NCBI GenBank assembly: GCA_003022865.1
Contig: PXSK01000014.1
Location: 1-55,938, forward strand
Direction of reading: 5' to 3'
Length of the DNA stretch: 55,938 bases
Origin: Halobacteriales archaeon SW_5_70_135
GTDB lineage: Archaea; Halobacteriota; Halobacteria; Halobacteriales; SW-7-71-33
Shown: in pieces, positions 25,618 through 32,697 of the stretch
Numbering within the stretch: the stretch's first letter is position 1
How the letters are laid out: every line of letters begins with the position of its first letter
Notes under the pieces: generated by a model
Seen by the model: only the letters and a program-made list of their open reading frames with translations
Told to the model about the DNA's origin: nothing
Database searches by the model: none
Made by a program: the position numbers and the translations under genes

Positions 25618-26385
25618 ATGGACGAGGTCGCCGCGTGCCGACACGCCGCCCGGGACGCCGTCCGTGACATCGAGCCCGAGCAGCTCCGTGGCGTGATGGA
25701 CGACCTGCTCGTCGAGGCGTCGATGACGCCCGGGGTCGTCACCGTCCGAGCGGCCCGGGCCGCCAGCGCTGCCGACGGTGACGCCGACGCCGCCGTCACC
25801 GTCGAGCGCTACGACGACTCCCCCGGCGTGTCCGCACGCGACGGCCACCGCGAGAACGGCCGGGGAGCCCTCCCCGACCACGTCGCCGAGCGGGCCGCCG
25901 CCGTCCAGCTCATCTACGAGGGGCTCCGGCTCATCCGCCGGCTAGCGGCCGAGGACCCCTGGACGGTCACCGAGGAGACGACGCCGATCGACGAAAACAT
26001 GACCGTCCTCGCAGCGGACGTGCTCGTCTCGCGTGGCTTTTACCTCCTCGCGCGAACCCCCGCCGCCGACAAGGCCGTCGAAACCGTCCGAAATTTCGGC
26101 CGCGACCAGACGGTCGCCCGCGAGGCGGACTCCCGGAACCGTGACCACGACCGCAATCTCGAAGCCGACGTCCTGCGGCTCGCGCTGATCGCCGGTACCG
26201 CCGCGACGCCCGGCGTCACCCCCACCAGCGGGGCGCTGTCCGCCGCCGCCGCCCTCGGCCGGTTGAGCGACAGGCCCCTCCCGCCCGCCAGGACGGCCCT
26301 CGCCGGCGTCGGCGTCTACCCCACCGGCGGCGGCGCGGAAGTCGGCCACGAGACCGAGCCGACACGCCCTGCGACCGACCCCTGA
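25618..26385 (+). CDS. Conserved haloarchaeal helical protein (DUF7114-like)
   Basis: 255 residues, starting MDEVAACRHAARDAVRDIEP. It is mostly helical, with RAAAVQLIYEGLRLIRRLAA, DENMTVLAADVLVSRGFYLL and a small-residue-rich C-terminus. The arrangement recalls the polyprenyl-synthetase-like helical fold of the haloarchaeal DUF7114 family, but the DDxxD motifs of active prenyl transferases are missing. Function is unknown. It is divergent from the crotonase (60 bases) and is the last host gene before tRNA-Thr. Confidence 0.65.
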   Translation: MDEVAACRHAARDAVRDIEPEQLRGVMDDLLVEASMTPGVVTVRAARAASAADGDADAAVTVERYDDSPGVSARDGHRENGRGALPDHVAERAAAVQLIYEGLRLIRRLAAEDPWTVTEETTPIDENMTVLAADVLVSRGFYLLARTPAADKAVETVRNFGRDQTVAREADSRNRDHDRNLEADVLRLALIAGTAATPGVTPTSGALSAAAALGRLSDRPLPPARTALAGVGVYPTGGGAEVGHETEPTRPATDP

Positions 26386-26435
26386 GACCTGGAATCGAAA
26401 CCCGTAAGACGCGACCACTAGTCAGCCGTAACTGC

Positions 26436-26507
26436 GCCTGGGTAGCTTAGCGGTAAAGCGCGTCCTTGGTAAGGACGAGAGCCCGGGTTCAAATCCCGGC
26501 TCAGGCT
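26436..26507 (+). tRNA. tRNA-Thr (anticodon GGT), integration target
   Basis: A complete cloverleaf of 72 bases with the discriminator. Acceptor GCCTGGG pairs with CTCAGGC. The anticodon stem CGTCC/GGACG encloses TTGGTAA, anticodon GGT (codons ACC/ACU). The T-arm is CCGGG-TTCAAAT-CCCGG. CCA is not encoded. Its last 40 bases recur at 36828-36867, so an integrative element sits in this gene and regenerates its 3' end. Confidence 0.97.
26468..26507. other. attL: left attachment site in tRNA-Thr
   Basis: The 40 bases from the anticodon to the discriminator match 36828-36867 at 36 of 40 positions with no gap; the first 18 are identical. This covers the anticodon and T-arm, the usual crossover region for tyrosine integrases in archaeal tRNA genes. 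Confidence 0.85.
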
Positions 26508-26688
26508 CTCTCTTCCTGTTGTGTCCCGTAGTTACCGGGTTCTCGGCGACGTGGAAACAACCCGTGTCCAGAGAATGTGTGCCCGGGGGTCTCACGCGCA
26601 TCCCTACGCCGTCGTGCGGTATCGCTCAGCCCAGGCGAACACGGCTCGATGCTTGTAATCGCCTATCTCTAGCCGTTAGCCGGAAACT

Positions 26689-27835
26689 ATGGAGCACGCA
26701 CCCATGAGCGGCGGCTACAGCGACGAAAACAAGTTCAGAGAGGTTCCTCTGGTCACGGAGAAGAGCCGGGACTACCTGAACCCGCGGCAGGAGGTCGACT
26801 ACCGAGAGTTCCGCCGCAGCCTCGCCGAATACCTCTACACCGAGGGCAAAGACCCCGACAAAATCGAGGGCTACAGCGACATCGTCGTCAAGACGACGAT
26901 GAGCCGGTCGGACATCTTCTTTCGCTACGTCTGAGACCAGAAACAGCGCTACACCACCAAGGTCGGCACCCAGGAGGCGGACGACTGGTGTCGAAGCCTC
27001 GCCGAACGCGACGACCTCACGGAGTCCTCCTGCTGCGCCTACCAGAAAGCCCTGCACCGATTCTTCGACTACCTCCGCGAAAGGGAAAACCAGGACGTCG
27101 ACTGGGAGCCGGTCATCGAGTTCTCCGACCCCTCCACCAACTACCAACCAAGGGACTACCTCACCCGCGAGGAACGCACCGAGCTCCGCGAAGCCGCGAT
27201 GGACTATGAAACCATCCCACACTACAACGGCCTCACACCCCCGGAACGTAAAAAGTGGAAGAAGAAGCTCGCGCAGAGACTCCAAAAACTTGCCTCACAG
27301 GTCACGCAGGAGGACTTCAACCAGGCCAACTCCTTCAAATACCCGTCGACAATATCGTCGCCCTCGACATCGGCGCACGACTCATCGAAATCAAACGCGC
27401 CAACACCTCCTGGATCGACATCGAAAACGAGGTCCTCAGAATACCCCGCGAAGACGCCGCCAAGAACAGAGAGGACTGGATGGTCCCACTGAAAGACGAG
27501 ACCACTCGAATCCTCGAACACTGGCTTGAAGAGCGAGAAGTCCGAGACCGGTACAACGGCAGAGACGCCATCTGGCTCACTCAGTACGGCAACCGCTACA
27601 ACAAAAACAGTTTCCGGACTGTCTTCCGCAACATCGCAGAAGAGGCAGGGTTCGACCTCGAAAACCGCGACCTCACGCCCTACAGCATCCGCCACAGCAC
27701 CGGCAACTACATCGAAGCCGAAGACGGCCTCGCAACCGCCGCACAACAACTCCGACACAAATCCAAAGAAACCACCAAAAATACAGTCACAGCGGCATCG
27801 ACCAACAACGCGACGCACTCGACAAACTTGAATAA
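26689..27835 (+). pseudogene. int: Tyrosine-recombinase integrase, broken
   Basis: The frames together give a normal haloarchaeal phage-type integrase of about 380 residues. The N-terminal SAM-like core-binding domain (MEHAPMSGGYSDENKF...; YQKALHRFFDYLRERENQD) is followed by the catalytic domain with VALDIGARLIEIKR (first Arg), YSIRHSTGNY (His/Arg box), LRHKSKETT, and the Tyr in KYSHSGIDQQRDALDKLE. Lesions: TGA at 26932-26934 in place of an expected Trp codon; a -1 shift at an A-run at 27337-27339; another at 27777-27781, just before the catalytic Tyr. Both shifts are single-A losses, so some could be sequencing errors. Confidence 0.85.
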
Positions 27836-28151
27836 AAACCGACACCAACCCCTCACACGGGCGGAACTGTCAGGGACGGACTTCCGCACCCACCTACGAG
27901 AGACGGCACAGCTCCCCTCTCCGCCTCGTATCAGGGAGTACAGTGTAGTCGTTAGGGAATAGAAGGCTGATCGTAACCTGTTCACGGGACCTGATTCGGG
28001 TGTGTCGTTCGGCGTGGGGGAACCTGATTATAGCCTAGTAGCGGGACCTGATGTCTGGTAAATCCTGTTGGTGGTTCCGTCCCTGTATCGACACGCTCAG
28101 TTGGAACAGTGTAGTTGAGCAACCCTGGAGAGTGGCAACTCACGGCCAACC
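27836..28151. repeat. Spacer behind the integrase with GGGACCTGAT repeats
   Basis: No gene is seen in these ~315 bases. GGGACCTGAT occurs at 27986-27995 and 28043-28052, with variants GGAACCTGAT (28019-28028) and GTAACCTGTT (27973-27982). The four are spaced 13, 33 and 24 bases. Short direct repeats beside an integrase are often arm-type sites for integrase or an excision factor; here that is only an inference. Confidence 0.4.
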
Positions 28152-28181
28152 TTTACAAATCCGTGGGTACAATGTGTGTAC
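28152..28181 (+). promoter_or_regulatory. Promoter and operator of the RHH/PIN module
   Basis: TATA-like TTTACAAAT (28152-28160) lies about 33 bases before the ATG at 28194. Directly after it, GTACA-ATGTG-TGTAC (28167-28181) is a perfect 5-bp inverted repeat between the TATA box and the start. A repressor bound there would block initiation, as expected for autoregulation by a ribbon-helix-helix antitoxin. Confidence 0.6.
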
Positions 28182-28193
28182 AGAAGCCCCGAC

Positions 28194-28496
28194 ATGAGCA
28201 ACACAAGGGTCAATTTCCGGCTGCCAGAGGACCTCGTCGACAAGACAGACGTAGCAGCCGAGGTCAACAAAAAAAACCGGACAGAGATTGTCAGAGAAGC
28301 ACTCCAGGACTATCTAGAGGACGTCGAAAACGACGAGAGATTCAAAGAGGCGGTCGTAGAACTGTATCTAGACGACCGGATCGGCTTCGAGCTTCTCAAG
28401 GAGTTCATCGGCCGTCAAGACGCCGAATCCGTTCGGGCCTCGAAAACCATTCTCGACCGCGGCGACAAACTAGCCAACGAACTCGCAGACCTGTAA
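28194..28496 (+). CDS. Ribbon-helix-helix antitoxin
   Basis: 100 residues from ATG at 28194. The start MSNTRVNFRLPEDLVDKTD is a MetJ/Arc/CopG-type RHH strand and helix: an antiparallel strand pair that reads DNA, then EVNKKNRTEIVREALQDYLE. The C-terminal half (FKEAVVELYLDDRIGFELLK) is helical and should bind and silence the toxin. It lies 15 bases before the PIN gene, the usual antitoxin-first order, with an inverted-repeat operator upstream. Confidence 0.85.
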   Translation: MSNTRVNFRLPEDLVDKTDVAAEVNKKNRTEIVREALQDYLEDVENDERFKEAVVELYLDDRIGFELLKEFIGRQDAESVRASKTILDRGDKLANELADL

Positions 28497-28511
28497 CCAA
28501 CCAGGACAGAG

Positions 28512-28997
28512 ATGATTGTTGCGGACACAAGCGCACTGGTCTCACTAGCCTCTATTGACCTCCTCGAAACCTTTCTCTCGGAGTTTGATGTCCACACAAC
28601 CGACACGGTGATACAGGAACTGGAAGAGACAGCAAGCTACGACGACCGCCACGGAGACGCCGCTCAAGCCGTACTAAACAACTCGGACAGGATACCAACG
28701 CACAGCGCCCCGGAATCGTTCACCTCCTCCCGCGTTGACCGAGGAGAGGGAAGCTGCGCCGGCATAGCTAACGAGGAAGGGGCGGAGTTCCTGATCACCG
28801 ACGACCTCCGAGCACTCCCCGAACTCCAGATGGTGACCGACTCACAGGTAGCCATCTCACCGATAGTCCTGAAGGCCCTGGTTCAAAGAGACGTTCTGGA
28901 ACAGGAAGAGGCGGTCGAGAGGCTGAATGAACTCGCGGAACAACGTGACTGGCTGGGCGCACCTATCTACCGGAGAGCCAAATCACTACTCGACTGA
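28512..28997 (+). CDS. PIN-domain toxin (VapC-like ribonuclease)
   Basis: 161 residues. The first strand MIVADTSALVSLASIDLL carries the first PIN acid (ADTSAL). VIQELEETASYDD provides the Glu, and the second acidic cluster includes EFLITDDLRALPEL with two Asp. These residues coordinate Mg2+/Mn2+ for RNA cleavage. With the RHH partner this is a VapBC-like type II toxin-antitoxin pair, which could stabilise the element. The long helical C-terminus (LEQEEAVERLNELAEQRDWL) is typical of the archaeal PIN group with an extension. Confidence 0.85.
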   Translation: MIVADTSALVSLASIDLLETFLSEFDVHTTDTVIQELEETASYDDRHGDAAQAVLNNSDRIPTHSAPESFTSSRVDRGEGSCAGIANEEGAEFLITDDLRALPELQMVTDSQVAISPIVLKALVQRDVLEQEEAVERLNELAEQRDWLGAPIYRRAKSLLD

Positions 28998-29253
28998 CTT
29001 CCCTTCCGCGAATAGTCGGGACCTGCGAGAACTGTTGGAGAACGCTCAAAAAGGGGTTAACGAGGTGCTTGGAGAGTTCAGCGAGGAACAGTTCTCCCAC
29101 CCGCAACTAGAACCGACAGAAGATGCGGAGACAGAGTGTATCTGGCGATTGAAAATAAGGAGAGAGCACACCGACCACAGAGCCTTCATCGACTACCACG
29201 ACCTGAAATTCAGGGTCCCTGTCTTTCAACACAGAGACGATGCCCACCGGTAA
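28927..29253 (+). CDS. Hypothetical protein overlapping the PIN gene end
   Basis: The frame from 28927 to 29253 (up to 108 residues) overlaps the PIN gene by 71 bases. The convincing part is RDLRELLENAQKGVNEVLGE through TECIWRLKIRREHTDHRAFI to YHDLKFRVPVFQHRD, which is amphipathic and charged. A real start may be inside, or the gene may be a fragment whose beginning was lost. No family is recognised. It is not clearly part of the toxin-antitoxin pair. Confidence 0.4.
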   Translation: MNSRNNVTGWAHLSTGEPNHYSTDFPSANSRDLRELLENAQKGVNEVLGEFSEEQFSHPQLEPTEDAETECIWRLKIRREHTDHRAFIDYHDLKFRVPVFQHRDDAHR

Positions 29254-29292
29254 TCAGACATCCTCCACCGTCTGAGATGCTCGGGCAAAAAA

Positions 29293-29376
29293 TATGCATA
29301 GGTTGAGTATATAAACAGGCCCAATTACCTATGCATAGGTCAAGTATATAAGACACTGCGATAACCTATGCATGTG
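29293..29376 (+). promoter_or_regulatory. Operator array: three ATGCAT palindromes 37 bp apart
   Basis: ATGCAT occurs at 29294, 29331 and 29368, each exactly 37 bases from the next. The middle one is the perfect 14-bp palindrome ACCTATGCATAGGT (29327-29340). The first keeps its right half (TATGCATAGGT) and the third its left half (ACCTATGCAT). TATA-like AGTATATAA follows the first two at the same distance (29307-29315 and 29344-29352). The third palindrome contains the ATG start codon (29368). This looks like a cooperative, autoregulatory operator with twin promoters. A decayed copy lies at 36375-36421 with the same 37-base spacing. Confidence 0.75.
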
Positions 29377-29988
29377 CTGATTCAGAAACCGGATCGCAAG
29401 CGCGGGTTCAAGAAGGAGCGAATCCTCCGCGTCCTGCTGAACAGCCCGGAGGGAAAACTCACGAAATACCGGGTGGCGAAGGAGGCAGAAGCGACCGAGC
29501 CCTGGACCCGAGAGTACACGTCCGAGCTTGAGAAGCAGGGAATCTTGAAGGACACCCGAGTCACCAAACCTCGCAAGCTCTACGAGGAGTGGCGGAACAC
29601 CCGGATACAGCCAAACACCCTGGAAGTCTCACTGCAACAGCCAAAGAAGATCCTCGACGAGACCGACATCAAATACGCCGCGACCACGTACACGGCCGAG
29701 AACCTGCACCAGGGATTCCTCTTCGAATCCAAGACGGACCTCTACATCGACCCCGAACAGGCACAGGACTGGACCGAGCTCATTGAAAACAAAGGCGGCG
29801 CAATCGGCGGAGGGAACACCAGGCTCCGAGCCACAGACAAACACGTCTTCTACCAAGCACAGGAGGTACGCGGAACGACCACGGTCTCCGTCCCCCAGCT
29901 CATCGTGGACCTCCTCGACGAGGGCGGCCCCTGCGAGGAAGCAGCGCAGAAGCTCATCGACAAGTCCCACTCCGAGACCGATGGTTGA
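29368..29988 (+). CDS. Winged-helix antitoxin of an AbiE-like module
   Basis: 206 residues. The N-terminal 80 form a winged helix (RILRVLLNSPEGKLTKYRVA, TREYTSELEKQGILKD), suited to binding the operator that overlaps its own start. The C-terminal 120 (KYAATTYTAENLHQGFLFES, KTDLYIDPEQAQDWTELIEN) resemble the AbiEi antitoxin C-terminal domain in placement, but similarity is weak. The stop overlaps the next gene by eight bases (ATGGTTGA). Antitoxin-toxin order, overlap and partner type support a type IV AbiE-like system, as in bacterial abortive infection. Confidence 0.7.
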   Translation: MHVLIQKPDRKRGFKKERILRVLLNSPEGKLTKYRVAKEAEATEPWTREYTSELEKQGILKDTRVTKPRKLYEEWRNTRIQPNTLEVSLQQPKKILDETDIKYAATTYTAENLHQGFLFESKTDLYIDPEQAQDWTELIENKGGAIGGGNTRLRATDKHVFYQAQEVRGTTTVSVPQLIVDLLDEGGPCEEAAQKLIDKSHSETDG

Positions 29989-30808
29989 ACGCTACTACGT
30001 CGACAACGTCACCCAGTTCTCGAAAGACGAACTCCAAGACGTCCTTCGGGCCTCGACACCCCCAATCTGCCTCCTCGGTGGCTGGGCAGTCCACTTCCAC
30101 GTCAACGAGCCCTTCAGAGGAGCCACGGGGAGGGAGTACATCGGGTCACGCGACATAGACCTCGGGATACACGTCGACCCGGAAAGCTCGCCCGAGGAAC
30201 TGGAAGACAGGGCAGTCGGACAAACACTCCGAGGAACCGAAGAGCAGGGCTTCCAGCGCAGTAGATTCGGCTTCAAGAAAACAGTCGACCGGGAGACCGG
30301 TGTGACACTCTCCGAAGAGGCGGCGAGGACATCCGCGATGCACGAGCTGTTCGAGATCTACATCGACCTCCTTCCCGACCGGAGAGAACCGGAGAACTTC
30401 GAGGAGGCATTCGGATTTCGGCCTCCTGCGGAACCTCTGCTTCAACCAGTATTCGAGGAAGACGCTGGGGAACCGCTCACAGATCACGTGGGTTTCGAGG
30501 TCACTGAGGACGTGTTGATCGCAGACGTGCCCGTTCTAGTGGCGATGAAAGTGCGTTCAACCCCGGACAGAAACAAGAACCAGAAGCGTGTCAAGGACAT
30601 AGCGGACATCCACTCTCTACTCTGGTATGTGGACGATATCGCGAAGGTGATCGACGAGACGGCAGTATATCTTGATTCTGGCGACATTGAGCGATTCGAC
30701 AACAGCGTCTCGGAAACTCTGGTAGACCAGGCTGCGTCACTGATATCAGTTGATTCTGACGTAGTCCGAGCCTCCACGAACCGTCTTACCCAGGAAACTT
30801 CCTCTTGA
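29981..30808 (+). CDS. Nucleotidyltransferase toxin of the AbiEii type
   Basis: 275 residues from ATG at 29981. The nucleotidyltransferase signature ICLLGGWAVHFHVN (about 29-42) is followed by YIGSRDIDLGIHVD (about 60-73): a Gly-Gly-Trp loop, then the Asp-x-Asp metal pair, as in AbiEii and other DNA-polymerase-beta-like toxins. Conserved Lys-Asp features follow (AMKVRSTPDRNKNQKRVKDI, DIADIHSLLW), as in the AbiEii C-terminal half. Bacterial relatives transfer nucleotides to tRNA and act in phage defence. The target here is unknown. Confidence 0.8.
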   Translation: MVERYYVDNVTQFSKDELQDVLRASTPPICLLGGWAVHFHVNEPFRGATGREYIGSRDIDLGIHVDPESSPEELEDRAVGQTLRGTEEQGFQRSRFGFKKTVDRETGVTLSEEAARTSAMHELFEIYIDLLPDRREPENFEEAFGFRPPAEPLLQPVFEEDAGEPLTDHVGFEVTEDVLIADVPVLVAMKVRSTPDRNKNQKRVKDIADIHSLLWYVDDIAKVIDETAVYLDSGDIERFDNSVSETLVDQAASLISVDSDVVRASTNRLTQETSS

Positions 30809-30936
30809 AGTGAGTGAACTGGACCATTTGGGGCACGCCATAATCCCCCGAGGAACCTGGAAACGGTGCGATATTCCAACCTCACCAATATCCTACTATA
30901 GGACATTGGTCTGAGTGGAATATACAGAGAACAGTC

Positions 30937-31848
30937 TCATATCTGGATTCCGTAGTCAGCGGCGGTATCCGTGAAATCGTCCCAACGCGGGAGATCCACC
31001 GGGTTCTGCTCATCCTTCGAGTCGAGGTATTCGTAGAGGCGTTCGACCTGTTTTTCAGTGCCGTATCTCTCGGCTGATTCCAGGACAGAGTCCTTGGCCG
31101 GGCCGTGTTTTTCGAGGAGGAGCAGGCAGAACGTTTGGTGTCGTGTCCCGGAGTCGATCAGGAGGGTGTGGCTGATTAGTTCCGGGACCGTGAGCTCGTA
31201 GTCCGTCTTAGTGTAGATGTAGTGGTTGGTCGAGGTGTCGAACAGCGGGATTCCGAAGTCTTGGAACCGCTGGGGGCCTGTCTCGGTGAACTGGCTGCCG
31301 TCGATCTCTTTATCAGTTTCCACGAGGAAGCGGTCGAGGTCCTCCCAGGCGATGGAGAAGGAGGATGCAGGGGTATCGAGCCTGTGTCGGTGCGTGACGT
31401 ATTCCTGTGCGAGTTCGTGCAGCTCTCGGAACTGGTTGTTGAGTTGGTATTCGGCTCCGTCTTTGCCGGTGATGCCGCGCTCGGTGAGCTTGCCGACAAC
31501 ACGGTTGACGGTATTTCTGTATTCACCAGTGAGGTCGGCGATCTCTGAGACTGTTCGTTTCTCGTCCAGGTAGTATAGCACTGCGAATGTCTTCCGGGTC
31601 AGTAGCTCGCTGAAGCCGATGTGTGGAAACTCACGGTCAAGGTGTTGGAGTCGTTCGATGAACTGGTGTTCCGAGGCGCTCACCAGCTTATTCTTGCCCT
31701 CCTTACGAGTGTAGACGAGTCTTTGTTTTTCGAGGTCAGAGACCAGTTCGGAGATGTAGCTCTTGCTCAGGTCTAGGTGTTCTGCCAGTTCCGAAACTGT
31801 CCGCCCCTCTTCGAGTGCTTGGAGCACCCGTATCTCCGAACCACGCAT
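30937..31848 (-). CDS. Regulator with two winged helices; possible second AbiEi-like antitoxin
   Basis: 303 residues. Two winged helices lie in tandem: SELAEHLDLSKSYISELVSD (about 17-36) and SEIADLTGEYRNTVNRVVGK (about 101-120). A C-terminal domain of about 150 residues follows (HYIYTKTDYELTVPELISHT, LLIDSGTRHQTFCLLLLEKH). The layout is that of haloarchaeal MarR/HTH proteins that usually precede a nucleotidyltransferase toxin. Here no toxin follows on the minus strand; the nucleotidyltransferase at 29981 is convergent. It may be an orphan antitoxin or a plain repressor. It is probably leaderless and self-regulated. Confidence 0.65.
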   Translation of the reverse strand: MRGSEIRVLQALEEGRTVSELAEHLDLSKSYISELVSDLEKQRLVYTRKEGKNKLVSASEHQFIERLQHLDREFPHIGFSELLTRKTFAVLYYLDEKRTVSEIADLTGEYRNTVNRVVGKLTERGITGKDGAEYQLNNQFRELHELAQEYVTHRHRLDTPASSFSIAWEDLDRFLVETDKEIDGSQFTETGPQRFQDFGIPLFDTSTNHYIYTKTDYELTVPELISHTLLIDSGTRHQTFCLLLLEKHGPAKDSVLESAERYGTEKQVERLYEYLDSKDEQNPVDLPRWDDFTDTAADYGIQI

Positions 31849-31850
31849 AC

Positions 31851-31900
31851 TGTAACAAAATTACGAACCGATATTTAAAATAGTTTGGTGTAATGTTACA
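31851..31900 (-). promoter_or_regulatory. Promoter with flanking inverted repeats before the two-wHTH regulator
   Basis: On the minus strand TTTTAAATAT (31871-31880) is a TATA box about 25 bases before the ATG at 31848. It is bracketed by the inverted pair TGTAACAAAATTAC (31851-31864, plus strand) and GTAATGTTACA (31890-31900). The site next to the start touches the ATG. This is a likely autoregulatory operator. Confidence 0.6.
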
Positions 31901-31978
31901 AAACAGGTGGTCAGACAGGCCTTGATTGGGACACTTACGGCTGGACTAAAATGGTTCGTGAAACCTCCAGAATGTGAG

Positions 31979-32371
31979 TTAGAGCTGGCTTCGAACCTGT
32001 TCTCGGAATGTCTTCAGTGATTCTCTGAGTTCTTCGACTTCCGCTTCGAGATTGTGGACCCGTTCGACCAGCTCTTCGTAGCTCATTTCTCGGTATTGGT
32101 CGGGTTGTTCTTCGGAGAGGTGTTTTCTGCCTTGTTTGGTGAGTTCTGCTTGTTTCGGGTGTTCGAAGACTCGTTTCTGGCCGTCGATTACTCGTTTGAC
32201 CATCCCGTCAGGTTTGTGGACGTCGATCAGGCCTTGTTGTTCGAGTTTTTGGAAGCAGTAGTTGACTTTGCGGTTGGATAGGGTGGTGGCTTCGGTGATC
32301 TGTTGAATGTCGTTGTTGCCGCTATGGATTTGATGGAGGACTGTTTGGTCCTTGTCTCGGAGTTCGGTCAT
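31979..32371 (-). CDS. Winged-helix protein with C-terminal coiled coil
   Basis: 130 residues. The N-terminal winged helix (HQIHSGNNDIQQITEATTLS, NYCFQKLEQQGLIDVHKP) is followed by an amphipathic coiled coil (YEELVERVHNLEAEVEELRE). Such small regulators are common on haloarchaeal plasmids and viruses. Its start overlaps the stop of the 32368-32697 gene by four bases (ATGA), so the two form a translationally coupled pair. Confidence 0.75.
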   Translation of the reverse strand: MTELRDKDQTVLHQIHSGNNDIQQITEATTLSNRKVNYCFQKLEQQGLIDVHKPDGMVKRVIDGQKRVFEHPKQAELTKQGRKHLSEEQPDQYREMSYEELVERVHNLEAEVEELRESLKTFREQVRSQL

Positions 32372-32697
32372 TGGTCGAGTAGGACGCAGGGTTGGCCGAG
32401 TTCTGTGCAGTGGCCGTCGTTTTCGCGGTGGAGGCAGAAGTTTTCGAGTTGTTCTCGAGTGTAGGAGCCGAGTTCGGGGCAGTCGGGGTCCGGTGTTCCC
32501 TGTTCGTGTTGGGTGAACTGGTTGCCGCCGACCTCGATGATGCGGTAGTCCGTGTTTTGTAGTCGGTAGGTATCGGTGACGGGGTTTCCGTCTTTGTCGG
32601 TGTAGAGGGTGTAATCACTAGTCGGTGAATTCGACGCCAGTAACTTCGAAGCGGGCACCGCCTGCGCTCCCGTCGGTAACCCGGACGTCCCAGCCAT
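32368..32697 (-). CDS. Small hypothetical protein coupled to the wHTH gene; start uncertain
   Basis: The reliable part is YTLYTDKDGNPVTDTYRLQN through EVGGNQFTQHEQGTPDPDCP and ENFCLHRENDGHCTELGQPC to LLDQ. It has four Cys and several His, which suggests a metal site. The only ATG in frame is at 32697, which puts about 27 residues inside the 3' end of the kinase gene in another frame. A GTG at about 32655 is an alternative. The true 5' end may have been lost when the kinase gene was joined to this operon. Confidence 0.55.
   Translation of the reverse strand: MAGTSGLPTGAQAVPASKLLASNSPTSDYTLYTDKDGNPVTDTYRLQNTDYRIIEVGGNQFTQHEQGTPDPDCPELGSYTREQLENFCLHRENDGHCTELGQPCVLLDQ

Noticed and set aside
28927-29253. 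Third gene of the toxin-antitoxin operon
   Set aside because: The start and family are unclear and its overlap with the PIN gene is too long for simple coupling. It is listed only as hypothetical.
29293-29376. Replication origin iterons
   Set aside because: The repeats overlap TATA boxes and the start codon of the antitoxin, no initiator gene is near, and the copy at 36375 also precedes the antitoxin. An operator is the simpler reading.
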